Positions 1-10,067 of a DNA stretch of 64,000 bases are shown one piece after another. The stretch lies in the NCBI GenBank assembly GCA_963383645.1, contig OY726574.1:58343851-58407850 (forward strand), written 5' to 3'. The number at the start of each line of letters is the position of its first letter. Positions within the stretch are counted from its first letter, which is position 1. Source of the DNA: Muscardinus avellanarius. Taxonomy: Eukaryota > Chordata > Mammalia > Rodentia > Gliridae. The notes under the pieces were generated by a model that made no database searches, was not told where the DNA came from, and saw nothing but the letters and a program-made list of their open reading frames with translations. Position numbers and translations under genes: made by a program.

Positions 1-416
1 GTGTGTTAGAGTGGAATAAATCAAACAATCATGGCTTGAAGTGTATTTACTAGTGAGAAGGTAAATGTTAAGAAATATAATCAGGCAGTGGAAAACGTGG
101 CTAAGAAGCAAGGAAGACAAAATATACTGACTTCAACTTTGATCGTATTTAGGAGTTAAAAACATTGTTTCATGAGATACAGGTAGGAGTAATGTGTAAA
201 TTTATAGCTTAAATACAACTAATAGATGGGAAATTCAGAAAATGGACTTTTAACTATTACCAAAAGGCTGATTTAAAAAGAAAATGACACTTATTTAGTT
301 ATTTAGAAGATTGGTTTCTTTACATATGAACAAGTTGTGTTTAATTAACAAAAAAGGCAATTCAATGATCTGCTGATAGCAAAGAAAAAAAAGGCAATTC
401 AATCCACATAAATTGG

Positions 417-418
<2 letters not shown>
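1..418. other. AT-rich unique sequence, no feature seen
   Basis: I see no repeat family, splice-flanked frame or RNA gene here. The stretch is AT-rich with short A runs and ends at a TA microsatellite. Confidence 0.5.

Positions 419-453
<35 letters not shown>
419..453. repeat. (TA)n microsatellite
   Basis: About 17 uninterrupted TA units directly upstream of a minus-strand SINE. The alternating Tyr/Ile peptide read from here is a translation of the repeat. Confidence 0.95.
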
Positions 454-457
<4 letters not shown>

Positions 458-479
458 ATCTTTATTTTATCTTTATTTT

Positions 480-690
480 ATCTTTATTTTTGTGCGTGGT
501 ATGGGGGATTGAACCTAGGGGCATTCCACTTTCAAGACACGCGCCCAGCCCTTTTTATTTTTATTTTGAAACAGGGTCTCGCTAAATTGCTGAGTCTTTT
601 TAAGTTGCTAAAGCTGGCCCAAAACCTCTGATCATCTTATCTCGAACTCTCAAGTACTGGGGATTTCAGGTGTGCACAATCACATCTGGC
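480..690 (-). repeat. Dimeric B1/ID-type SINE
   Basis: Minus-strand copy. It shows the inverted ID part (GGGGGATTGAACCTAGGGG, then CCCAGCCC), an AT linker with AACAGGGTCTCGCTAA, and the inverted B1-like end (TGGGGATTTCAGGTGTGCAC). Moderately diverged. This element class derives from tRNA and 7SL RNA and is copied by L1 proteins. Confidence 0.9.
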
Positions 691-1135
691 TCAATTTTAC
701 CATTTACCATGACAATTTCCACTGGTTTGATAGCTTTCTTCCAAGTATTACAATTTTTTAGCAAAATATTAATAGGTGCATGCTGAGGAAGAACCACATG
801 AAGATACAGAATGGCATTCTAAATTCACCCAGCAGTTGTTTGGATTGGTTAGAACAATCTCATCCAAAAATATAGAACTTTTCACCTGCCGTGAACTTCA
901 GCAGGAACAGAGGTCTTTCTGCTAGCCTTCAGGCAGAAGTTAAAGAGCCAACTGTATCATAAGTTCTTTCTGAGCACCCTGCCATAACACGGTCCACTGT
1001 CCCCAAAGCCAGTTGCTTCCCTTTGTGAGCGAGTTAGGTTTTCAAAATGGAGGCCAAGGAACCTGAGACCAAAGCTGTTCTCTTCTTTCAGGTGCTTTGA
1101 TCTGTGTGAGCATCCACCATCAACTGGGCTTCAAG
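691..1135. other. Unique sequence, no feature seen
   Basis: No recognisable repeat or coding signal. Base composition is more balanced than the flanks (for example around 900-1080). Confidence 0.4.
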
Positions 1136-1144
1136 ATTACAATA

Positions 1145-1356
1145 GCCAGGCGTGGTGGCGCACGCTTGTCATCCCCGCGCTTGGGAGGCGGAGACAGGAG
1201 GATGGCGCAGGTTCTAAGCCAGCCACGCGTGCTGGCTTAGGAGACCCTGTTTCCAAATAAAAATGTAAAAAATAGGTCTGGGAGTGTAGCCCGGAGGTGG
1301 AAGGGCTTCCAGGAACCCCAGTACTACCAAAAAACAACAAACAAACAAAAAAAAAC
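1145..1356 (+). repeat. Dimeric SINE, altered-B-box subfamily
   Basis: A low-divergence copy flanked by a perfect 9 bp target-site duplication ATTACAATA (1136-1144 and 1357-1365). The left half carries CCCCGCGCTTGGGAGGCGG. The right half reads GTAGCCCGGAGGTGGAAGGG followed by CTTCCAGGAACCCCAG instead of the usual GGTTCAATCCCC. This marks a distinct subfamily seen several times in the window. Confidence 0.95.
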
Positions 1357-1365
1357 ATTACAATA

Positions 1366-1649
1366 AAAAACAACAGCACAGTGGTATTCCACTCTCTTCA
1401 GTATAAGTCCTGAACATGACACAAAACGGTGCACACCCTGACAGAGCACATGAGTCTCTGCTCACCCCAGAGCCAAGCCTGAGACACTGCACACAAAACG
1501 ATCTCCAGACATATTGTGTACAAAGCCTGGGGCTGAGGGAGAAGCAAAACTGTTAATTCCTTTAGATTAAATTATGGCCAGAGGGCTGAATTCATCATTC
1601 TAAGAATTTTCTTAGTATGATGTAATCTTTACTTCCAGTTAATATTTAA
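1366..1649. other. Unique sequence, no feature seen
   Basis: Short spacer between two SINE insertions. No repeat recognised. Confidence 0.4.
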
Positions 1650-1662
1650 AAGTCTCCATGTC

Positions 1663-1860
1663 ACAGCCGGGCGTGGTGGCGCACCCTTGTAATCCCCGCG
1701 CTTGGGAGGCAGAGACAGGAGGATCACACAGGTTCGAAGCCAGCCTCGCTGACTTAAGAGACCCTGTTTCCAAATAAAAATATAAAAACTAGGTGTCTGT
1801 GAGCATAGCCCAGAGGTAGAAGGGTTTCCAGGAACCCCAGTCCCACCAAAAAAAAAAAAA
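1663..1860 (+). repeat. Dimeric SINE, altered-B-box subfamily
   Basis: Flanked by a perfect 13 bp target-site duplication AAGTCTCCATGTC (1650-1662 and 1861-1873). It has the subfamily marks: CCCCGCGCTTGGGAGG, GACTTAAGAGACCCTGTTTC, and TTTCCAGGAACCCCAG at the end. It finishes in a 14-16 A run. Confidence 0.95.
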
Positions 1861-1962
1861 AAGTCTCCATGTCTCCATCTATGAAGCCTATTACATATAA
1901 TTATACAGAAAATTTTTATTTCATCAGTTTAAACCCATGATTTATGTTGAGTTATAGAAACT

Positions 1963-2106
1963 TGGCAGCACATGGAAGGCTGAGACAGAAGGATTGCAGG
2001 TTTGCTGCCAGCCTCAGCAACTTAAGAGTGAGGCCCTGTTTCAAAATAAAATAAAATAAGGCTTGGGGTGTAGCTGAGAGGTAGAATGCCCTGGGATTCA
2101 ATCCCT

Positions 2107-2148
<42 letters not shown>
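1963..2148 (+). repeat. 5'-truncated SINE ending in (AC)n
   Basis: The copy starts inside the left half (GGAAGGCTGAGACAGAAGG) and runs through TGGGGTGTAGCTGAGAGG and GGATTCAATCCC. It then passes into about 19 AC units (2110-2148), which probably grew from the SINE A-rich tail. Confidence 0.9.
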
Positions 2149-2149
<1 letters not shown>

Positions 2150-2150
<1 letters not shown>

Positions 2151-3284
2151 CAGAGAAAACACAGGTAGTTTTATTTGATCATATACTTCTCTTTCATACA
2201 TTAATATAAAAATAAATCTGTAGATTCTTCTTTCAGAAGAGTATAAAAACATTGACATATTTGATCACAGAAAGCATCAAACAGCTACCTAAAATTACCA
2301 CAAGCATAAATACTGCTTAGCATATATATAATGGCGTAATTTCAAATATCATGCAGGGCCAAGGGAATAACCAGCTGGTAAGGCCATTGTGCTCTCCTAC
2401 GCAGTGCACTAAAATTGTTTCTCATATTTATCCAGTAATTACCTTGGGCATAGACTCCCGTTCTATACCCTGTTCTCTTCAATCTGCAGAGCCTTCAGTC
2501 TGATTACATTTTCCGTGATTTAAAGACACAACTTCCCGAGTGGAATCTAGGTTCAAATGGCTGAATTCTGTGTTCTTCCCCCGCTTTACCCCACCTACCT
2601 TTGTTCGTGTGAATTTCAGTGGAAATCAAATTGATGCATCTTTACCACAATCTCAGTGGATAGGAAATCTCCTGCTCCTGTCTCAGCACTGTGACCCGTG
2701 TCATTTCTTATTAAGGACCCCTCATTGATTTAAGAAACATTATTTCTAGCCAAAACATAACTCGTGTCAAGAGCAAACTTTCAAAGTCAGAAAAATAAAT
2801 AGCCTTTGATCGTAAAAAAAGAGTCCTACGAGAAAGTCAGGATGTATTTTAAGACTTATTCTAGGTACTTGGGAAGTCTTGAGTTTGTATTTCTTTCACT
2901 GGATCCTTGGTAGGAACCAGACAGAGTAGACTTAACAGGTTCAATATGTGCTTATTTTACACAAGGCACTGCATGAGTCTCCAGGTGTTTGAACATGCTT
3001 TGTGCATCAGGACACTGCAAAGATTATACCACAACTATCTGAAGCACACTTAAAATGCAATTTTCTTCCCAAGGCTATCTAGATTACTCCTCGATTCGGG
3101 TATCATTTGATCTGTACGAGCCTCAAGAGATTAGGCAGTGAATGGGATTTTGTCAGATACTCTGTACTTCTAGAATTACAATTCCATTTAGTGAGTGAAG
3201 GGGAGGGGCAGGTCATTTCTCAACATATGAAACCTTCAATGTGCTGTGACACTACCTTGGCTTTTCCAAGGGTCCAGAGGATTA
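2150..3284. other. Unique sequence, no gene recognised
   Basis: About 1.1 kb without recognised repeats. A 62-codon plus-strand frame at 2540-2728 has no known domain and no convincing splice sites, so I treat it as chance. Confidence 0.4.
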
Positions 3285-3286
3285 TG

Positions 3287-3350
3287 GAACACACACACAC
3301 ACGCGCACACACACACGCACGCACGCACACACACATCATCATCATCATCC
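3287..3350. repeat. Compound (CA)n/(CG)n/(ATC)n microsatellite
   Basis: CA units interrupted by ACGC blocks, then five ATC units. The alternating purine-pyrimidine stretch with CG steps is potentially Z-DNA forming. Confidence 0.95.
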
Positions 3351-3536
3351 AGGCATGATGGCTAAATGTGTTAATGATGCTCCTTCCAGACCTGCATGCA
3401 GAAGACAGTAAGGAAAGACCAGTGATGTATTTTGTCTTTTGCAAATTGGAAAACTGGCATATTACTTTAAGTTAATTTTTCCTTGATTCTGAACTAACTT
3501 GCACATGCAAATGTATCACTTAAAAATGTCAACTAT

Positions 3537-3745
3537 TAGGTGGGTGTAGCAGCACTCTTGCGGTCCTAGCATTGAGAAGGCTGAGACCTGAGGATCCGTT
3601 CACAGACAGCCTCAGCTATTGAGCGAGCCTCTTTTGCAACTCAGTGAGACCCTGTTTCAAAATAAAGAATAAAAAAATAGGGCCGGGTGTGTAGCTCAGT
3701 GGTAAAATGACCTGGGTTCCATCCCCAGTACCACACACAAAAAAG
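3537..3745 (+). repeat. Dimeric B1/ID-type SINE
   Basis: Standard-type copy: GAGAAGGCTGAGACCTGAGG, CAACTCAGTGAGACCCTG, linker AAATAAAGAATAAAAAAATA, then GTGTAGCTCAGTGGTAAAATG and GGGTTCCATCCCCAGTACC. The A and B boxes of the tRNA-like part are nearly intact. The imperfect flanking repeat AAAATGTCAACTATT/AAAAGTCAAGTATTT fits a TSD. Confidence 0.93.
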
Positions 3746-4059
3746 TCAAGTATTTATAAAAGCTTTAAAACCTCTAGTCATTGGTGATACTCTTCTGGAA
3801 AATACAGAGTATATTTTGGTCTCAGTGAGATGGTAATAAATATTTCCTGTTCAGGGATAAAAAAAAATTTATTGAAGATATCATATTTTTAGAATTTTTA
3901 AATTAGTTTTATCTTCAATCACTAATAAAAATTCTTCTATGTCATTTGTATATTGTGACATGTTAATTATTACTTTGTTATAAAAATATATAACATATAC
4001 CACTGATGTGATGTAAACACTTTGAAAGGATACTGAGAAAAACTTCTTAATCTAACTGG

Positions 4060-4330
4060 TGATAGAGTGGAAAACAGGTAATCACATATACCGTTAGTGT
4101 GAGTATAGATTGTCCTGATTTTTTGGAAGGAAACATGATTGTATTAATAAAAACTTAATCTGTCCATACACTCCAGTCCCAAAATTCCAGAATTTGGAAT
4201 ACATCATACCTAACTATAATTACATGTATACAAAAACAGGGACAAGAATGATTATTGCACTGATAACAGAAAAATTCCTTAACTTGTATTGAGCATGTAC
4301 TTAGGAAAATGATTAAATTAAATCTTTACT
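4060..4330 (+). repeat. Old LINE-1 (L1M-type) 3' fragment
   Basis: Diverged match to the end of L1 ORF2 and start of the 3' UTR: a CCAGTCCCAAAATTCCAG block resembling the 'preset in the first line of ORF2 end' region, a TACAAAAACAGGGACAAG part, and an ACTTAGGAAAATGATTAAAT segment. This pattern is typical of ancient L1M 3' ends. Boundaries are soft. Confidence 0.5.
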
Positions 4331-4365
4331 ATGAAATTATATGAACTCTATCTCTATGTGTGTGT

Positions 4366-4645
4366 GTATACAAGCTGATATCCCTTGGTATCCAGAGAAG
4401 ATACTAAAATCTGTAGATGTTAAAGCCCCTTATATAAAATGGAATAGCATTCTCATAGAACCTATATACTTTCTTCTGTAAATATTATATAAATCTATAT
4501 TACTTATGATAGTAAATGCTATGTAAAAATGTTATACACTGTTGTTTAGAAAATAATGTAGGAAAACACAAAGCATGAAACTGTTTTCTTGGGCATTTTT
4601 GATCTACAGTTGATTCAATACAAAAAAGATTATATATATAGTGTA
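4366..4645 (+). mobile_element. MER2 DNA transposon fossil (Tigger-type)
   Basis: The order of words matches the MER2 family: TATCCCTTGGTATCC, GATACTAAAATCTGTAGATG, CCCCTTATATAAAATGG, ATTACTTATGATAGTAAATG, CTATGTAAAAATGTTATAC, and a tail with TTTTTGATCTACAGTTGATT. It is a non-autonomous pogo/Tigger-type element, long inactive. Both termini are decayed. A second copy lies at 33.5 kb. Confidence 0.75.
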
Positions 4646-4822
4646 GCAGAATACTACAAACTATGACCATCTGTAGTGAAAACTGTAGAATAGGGTGGGG
4701 TATAGGCTGAAGATGCTGGTAAAGATAGAAAAACAAAAAATTTCACATTTTACATTGTATATTTTATATTCAGTTTTGTTGTTTCAATGTTTTACAATGA
4801 TCATGTGCTCTATATCACTTTT

Positions 4823-5361
4823 TTTCTTTTAGTTTTCTTTTGTGGTGTTGGGGATTAAGCCCAGGGGCATTCTACCTTTGAGATATACCCTCAGCCCCAT
4901 TTTTTTAAAACAAATTTTTATTGAACATAAATGGTATATATTTAAACTATACTTGGTGCCCTTTCCCCCCACCCCCATTTTCCCTTCCCCCTCCCACCAA
5001 TGGTTATCCAGAGTAACCATGCCATATTCATAATTTTACACATATTCAGATGTAGACCCTCATTAATCAAGTCCAGCCTTCCTCCTCTCCTATCTTTCCA
5101 TTCAAACTTTGCTGGTATTTCCCCTCCATTATCTGGAGTTCCACTGGTATCCTTTGTGTTTCCTAGTTTGGGCATATTAGAGGAAACATATGTACCTTCT
5201 CCTTCTGTGCTTGTCAGCCCCATTTTTTAATCTTTATTTTGAAACAGGGTCTCACCAAGTTGCAGAGGGCATCATTAGGCAGTCGAGGCTGGCTGTGAAC
5301 CCGGATCCTCCTGTCTCAGCCTCACAAGCACTGGGATTAAAAGCCATACCACCACACCCCA
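4823..5361 (-). repeat. Dimeric SINE interrupted by an L1 3' end
   Basis: A minus-strand SINE split in two: the ID part at 4823-4905 (GGGGATTAAGCCCAGGGGC) and the B1-like part at 5229-5361 (CTCCTGTCTCAGCCTCACAA). Outer flanks CTCTATATCACTTTT (4808) and CTCTATATTACTTTT (5362) form a 15 bp TSD with one mismatch. The intervening DNA is a later L1 insertion. Confidence 0.9.
4906..5214 (-). mobile_element. L1 3' UTR insertion nested in a SINE
   Basis: A 5'-truncated L1 3' UTR on the minus strand. It starts with poly(T) and TTTTATTGAACATAAATGG, and it matches in reverse the L1 3' UTR at 38,494-38,801 (shared CAGATAATGGAGGGGAAA-type segment). A 14 bp target-site duplication CAGCCCCATTTTTT flanks it (4892-4905 and 5215-5228). 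It therefore inserted into an already resident SINE. Confidence 0.9.
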
Positions 5362-5376
5362 CTCTATATTACTTTT

Positions 5377-5780
5377 CAATTAAAAGCTTAAAGAGTAAGT
5401 TAATAGGAGTAATTCAATAAACTTTTCAACTTTTAAATCCCAACTTATGCGGAACAATTAAACTTAGATACATAAATAACATTTTCAGGAAATAAGACTT
5501 AATATGTAAATTGAGGTAGGTTTAATAGTCATTACTGGTAAGTTATTTTGATATCTTGAGACAAAATTAGGAGTTAGCGTCTATGTCTATGAATTCAATT
5601 ACAATAAAAGCAAAACCAAATTTTAAAAAAGTGAAAATAAGCCCCTGGCATGTTTATGGACTAGAAAAGCGGTCAGAAATCACCCTCTTCCAAATGGAAA
5701 CACCTGAGCTACTTGGTATGTAATATGCACTCCACATGCACTCTATACATGCTACTTCTTCTGTGCCCATCAGTGTTACT
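5377..5780. other. AT-rich unique sequence, no feature seen
   Basis: No recognised repeat or coding signal. Confidence 0.4.
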
Positions 5781-6245
5781 CAGCTTTCTATCACTGCAAG
5801 AAAATACAGGAGAAAAGCAATGTAAAGGAAGAGAAGACCATTTGGCTCATGGTTTGGGTGTGCTGTCCATGGTGGGCGGGCTCCTTTGCTTTGGGCCTGG
5901 ATGTGAAAAAGAACCTCCTGGCTGAAGGGCACATCAGAGGAGAGTAAGTAGAGAATAGAGAAGAGAAAAGGGTGAGGACGATGAGACAAGAGACACGCTT
6001 CCGTGGCTGCGCCTGCTGAGCTACTCTCTCCAACTAGGCCCCTCTCCTACAGTCTCCACCACCTCCCAAGCTGCTATCAACCAGGAGCCCCTGATGATCA
6101 ATCCAGTGAAGAGGCCGGATCCCTCCTGGTCCCATCACCTCGCAGGGACCACTCCTCTGAGCACTGCTGCACTGGGGACCCAGGCTTCAGAACACGAGCC
6201 TTTGGGGAACACTCCCAACCCACACCATGGTGCCCTCGTAACTAT
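5781..6245 (+). repeat. Old mammalian interspersed repeat, family not named
   Basis: The phrases CATTTGGCTCATGGTTTGGG, CTCCAACTAGGCCCCTCTCC, CACCACCTCCCAA and ACACGAGCCTTTGGGGAACA belong to a common old repeat that I recognise by pattern but cannot name with confidence. Frames of 67-99 codons in it have no protein domain. The 12.9 kb repeat looks related. Confidence 0.5.
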
Positions 6246-7194
6246 TTTTATCTCTACACTTCAACACAGATGGTCCCTCCTGACAGCTTGGTTGTAACAT
6301 AATTCCATGAGCAGTATTCCATGAAACTCATTTATTTTTACTCTTAACCTCTGCAGTTACTGAACTTGGGGTTCCTCCTCAGCCAACAGCCTTTTTTTCT
6401 GAGAGAACTCAGACCACTCTCTACCCCACTACTTCCTTTCCAGAGGCAGTAAATCTATGCTTTTCATCTTTACAGAACAGAGTCTCCAGTCCTGTGGGAC
6501 CGCATCTGATTGGCCCAAGGGTCAACCTCTTACTCATGATTTCTACTAATCAAATCCTCTTCTAAGAATTTAACCAACTAGGCATATGCTCCAAGACTGA
6601 ACTGATGAGTACTGCCACTTCTTGGAATGGGAATACTCTGCACGGTCAGAGGCTTAGAAGCTCCTGGTGTTATGGGGGAGAGAGTCAGACTGGAAGCAGA
6701 ATTAGAGCCACATACAGATGAGAACACGGGAGAAAAAGAGCTGGGGAGAGGGACGGATGGGCTGCTTTGTCCCCAGCGGGATCCAGCACTGGCCCTGAGG
6801 AGACGCGGCTGTTGCTCATCCCCTCTGGTACTGATGGATGCTCGGTAACCTTTTGACAACTTCTTTCACTACCAAATGAATTCAGATATATATATATATA
6901 TATATGAAAATGTGAGCAGCACACTCTATTTTAACATCTTGGGAGTTTTAGCCAACAATTGTTAACTACTATTTTATTTCCAACCCATAGCCATTCATTC
7001 CCAACTGGCTTGTCATGTATTTCCCAGGTGGCTAACTCTGTTCAAAGATACATTAATTTGACAGGTACTATTTAAAATGTTTGTTATATGGCTCCATGAA
7101 AAGTTTTCCCATGTTAAAATTATTGTGGTTTTTCCTAAGAATTAGAACTTTAAGACATGTATCTATCAGGGTGGGCCTACAATTGTTTTCAGAA
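6246..7194. other. Unique sequence with a short (TA)n
   Basis: A moderately GC-rich block at 6500-6850 may be another old repeat (it contains ATCTGATTGGCCCAAGGGTC). TA units occur at 6886-6905. Overlapping 73-93 codon frames on both strands lack any known motif. Confidence 0.35.
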
Positions 7195-7411
7195 TTTTTT
7201 TTTTTTTTTTTTTTGGTGGTGGTGATTAAACCCAGGGGCATTCTGCCTCCATGATACACACCTAGCCCTTTTTATTTTCTTTTTTTAATCAAGGTCTTGC
7301 TAGGTTGCTGGGGGTCTCACCCAATGTCTGAGGGTGGCATTGAACTTGTGGTGTTCCTGTCTCAATCTCTTGAGTATTAGGATAACAGGCATATGTCACC
7401 ACACCCAGCAA
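7195..7411 (-). repeat. Dimeric B1/ID-type SINE
   Basis: Starts with about 20 T (the inverted A tail), then GGTGATTAAACCCAGGGGC, CACACCTAGCCC, and CATATGTCACCACACCCAGC at the B1-like end. Confidence 0.9.
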
Positions 7412-8268
7412 GAATATTTTTAAGTAAAAGAAAAATCCAATAAATATTTTTCAGTCTATTTTATACCATAAAATACAAAAATGATCATGTCCAGTGCATA
7501 GAACTTAAAGAGAGCATATTTTGAAAACACCAGTGCACAGATAATATTTGATTAATTCAATATTTCTCTCAAGATCTTCAAAATTATCTTCTTAAAATAA
7601 AGTACCAGAATCAGTGCCAGAAACTTGCTAAACACTTAAGTCTCCAACAACGTGCTTCTCGCCTCCTTTCTAAGACTCCCATCTTGCTTCTCATTCCTGT
7701 TCATCCCATGATCCCACAGACAGGAACCAGCCTCACTAGAGCCTCCCACTTCCCACGTTTTCGCCTTTGACCTTCTTCATTCAATCCCTGAGATGCATTT
7801 AAACTATGTTCACCCTTCACGGTCCAACTGGAGCATCACCATTTTTACAGAATCTTTCCTCCATATCTTAGACTGAAGAAATCTGTCCTACTTGTAACTT
7901 CCAGTCCCTTTGCCCCCATTGAAACTTTTGTCATATTCTTCTCTCACCGTTTAGAAGGAGGTGGCCCGGAGCCCAGCCTCTGCAGCCAGGCTTACCTGGA
8001 TTCCATTTCCCCTCACACTTCACTGAACATACATTTCTTCATGTACATACTGAAAAATTTTAGAGGAATTGCTTCTTAGGTTTGTGGTACTTTCAAAATA
8101 TCATGTGCTTTGTAAAGGTTGGTCGCTGCTAGATCTTATTTTTATTTTGCATTATGGTTCTTAAGACTTATTTCTGTGTTTTTAATTTTTTCCTCCAAAG
8201 AAAATTAATTAATGGACTATGAGGAAAATAATATCTCCAGGGCCAATAAAAACAGAGCATTGACCTTT
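7412..8268. other. Unique sequence, no feature seen
   Basis: No recognised repeat. The 7650-8000 part is pyrimidine-rich and less AT-rich than the flanks, but it shows no usable frame. Confidence 0.4.
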
Positions 8269-8294
8269 TAAAAAAACAAAACAAAACAAACAAC

Positions 8295-8341
<47 letters not shown>
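8269..8341. repeat. A-rich and (TA)n simple repeat
   Basis: AAAACAAAC and CAAC units followed by about 20 TA units. The Tyr/Ile peptide read on the minus strand is an artefact of this. Confidence 0.95.
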
Positions 8342-8343
<2 letters not shown>

Positions 8344-8381
8344 CTAATTTGTATAAAACTGTTCCTAAGAGTTCCTTAATA

Positions 8382-8570
8382 AGCCAGGCCTGATGGCACA
8401 TGCCCATTATCCCAGTGCTTGGGAAGCTGAGACAGAAGGATCTCAGGTTCAAGCCTTAGCAACTTAGCAAGATCCTAAACAACTTAGTGAGATTCTATTT
8501 AAAAATAAAATAGAGATGGTGTGGTGCTCAGAGGTACAATACCCTGGTTTTAATTCCCAGTATACAAAAA
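8382..8570 (+). repeat. Dimeric B1/ID-type SINE
   Basis: Flanked by a perfect 12 bp duplication AGTTCCTTAATA (8370-8381 and 8571-8582). The left half has GGAAGCTGAGACAGAAGG. The right half is decayed (GTGCTCAGAGGTACAAT, TTTTAATTCCCAG). Confidence 0.93.
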
Positions 8571-8632
8571 AGTTCCTTAATATATATTACTAATAAGAAC
8601 TCATCAATAAACTTGGAAGAAAAGAAATTATA

Positions 8633-8815
8633 GTTATGCATCATGGGACAATGTGGTAAGAAATGCATTAGCAGGCAGTTCTGCTGTGTGAACATCGAAG
8701 AGGATGTGAACACACACTGAGATGGCTACGCTGTCACTAGTGATGTCATCTCGCAGGATCTTCAGTGAATAGAGCACATCAGTGAATAAAAAGTCATTAT
8801 GTGGCATGTGACTAT
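8633..8815 (+). mobile_element. Probable DNA-transposon fossil, family not named
   Basis: TTATGCATCATGGGACAATG, AGAAATGCATTAGCAGGC, TGTGTGAACATCGAAGAGG and the end CATTATGTGGCATGTGACT match the pattern of an old cut-and-paste element with inverted ends (TTATGCATC near the start, its rough complement near the end). Boundaries are approximate. Confidence 0.45.
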
Positions 8816-9186
8816 ACTTTACAATTTAAAATAAATCTTTTGTCTATTTCTGGTTCTGAGTCCCCGAGTTTAAATAGAATATTTACTTGCCAACCCAAGG
8901 ATAAGCACGCTAATCCATTTTTAGAAATGATTATATGAAAAATTAAACCTTTTCTATAAAAATTTCTTTGTATTATCTGCTACCTTACGTGTGTGCAATT
9001 CTCACTTCAATGTAGTTCCTGGGACATAATAAGGATTTGATAAATACTTGTTCAATGCATCTTCTGAAGTTTAGATCAAACAGGAATTTGAGCTATGCTT
9101 GAACAATGTAGGTTAAAAGGCAAGACAATGAATTACTTCAAAGCCAGAAAAAGGCAATAAAATGTGTAAGGTTAGCCATTACTATG
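8816..9186. other. AT-rich unique sequence, no feature seen
   Basis: No recognised repeat or coding signal. Confidence 0.4.
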
Positions 9187-9266
9187 TGTGTGTTAGAACT
9201 CAGAGGCACTCTACCTCCAAGATACAACGCTAGCCCAATTTTATTTACTTATTTATCTTCTTTTTA

Positions 9267-9865
9267 AATTTTTATTGGTGCATTATATTCATACATCATA
9301 TTGGGGTAAAAAAAACTTGTGTGTAGAGACATGTACACATCACTCATTTAACCCCTACCCAATTCCCACCCCATTCCCTCCCCGTCCCTCCATCCCTTGC
9401 TCGGCTTAGTGGTTGACTTCGATATGTTTAAGTACATGGTGTGTTTTAGAGATTTTCCTCTTACCCCCTCCTTTCTCATCCTTTAGGTTGTCTTGTTTGC
9501 TCCTCTATAGGATTTCCTTTTTCATCTAGAGTTCCTCCTATGACCCATTTCTCCCTAACTCTCACATATTAGGGAAAGCATCTGATTTCTTATTTTTTGT
9601 GACTGACTAATCTCACTTAGCATAATGTCCTCCAGTTCCATCCATTTCCCTGAAAATGATGTAATTAAGTTTTGGTTTTTTTTGATGGCTGAGTAAAATT
9701 CCATTGTGTACATATCCCACAGATTTGTAATCCATTCATCTGTTGATGGACATCTTGGCTGGTTCCACAGTTTGCCTCTGGTGAATTGTGCAGCTATGAA
9801 CATAGATACACATGCATTAGTTTGGTAGTTTGGTTTCTTTCTTTTGGGTAGATACCCAGAAGTGG
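9267..9865 (-). mobile_element. 5'-truncated L1 (ORF2 end plus 3' UTR)
   Basis: Minus-strand L1. It begins with TTTTTATTGGTGCATTATAT (inverted tail), runs through a C-rich 3' UTR, and ends in ORF2 C-terminal sequence (inverted). A perfect 17 bp target-site duplication TATTTATCTTCTTTTTA flanks it (9250-9266 and 9866-9882). The minus-strand frame at 9555-9803 is the decayed ORF2 end. Confidence 0.93.
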
Positions 9866-9882
9866 TATTTATCTTCTTTTTA

Positions 9883-9938
9883 GTTTTTTTTTTTTTTGGT
9901 GCATTGTATTCTTACATCTTAATGAGATAAAAGACTTG
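9883..9938 (-). mobile_element. Short L1 3' tail fragment
   Basis: Poly(T), then GGTGCATTGTATTCTTACAT and AAAGACTTGTG. This is the same 3' end as the neighbouring L1 but only about 50 bp long, so it is an extreme 5' truncation that lay in the SINE before the longer L1 landed beside it. Confidence 0.7.
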
Positions 9939-10067
9939 TGTTTGAATCAGGGTCTCACTAAGTTACTATGGGCCTTGCTAAGTTGCTGAAACTAGCTTTG
10001 CACCTACGGTCCTCCTGTCTCAGCCTCCCAGGTACTGGGCTGCCAGGCGTGACCACCACGTCCAGCC

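Larger units (their letters stand above)
9187..10067 (-). repeat. SINE broken by two L1 insertions
   Basis: The inverted ID part lies at 9187-9249 and the inverted B1-like part at about 9939-10067 (GGGTCTCACTAAG ... GACCACCACGTCCAGC). Between them lie a long L1 3' insertion (9267-9865) and a short older L1 tail (9883-9938). Confidence 0.88.

Noticed and set aside
2109..2148. CRISPR-like or satellite array
   Set aside because: All short tandem arrays in the window are mono- to hexanucleotide microsatellites. No spaced direct repeats of CRISPR type occur, and the DNA is clearly mammalian.
9555..9803. 82-codon minus-strand frame ending in a plausible protein
   Set aside because: It is the C-terminal part of L1 ORF2 in a 5'-truncated insertion.
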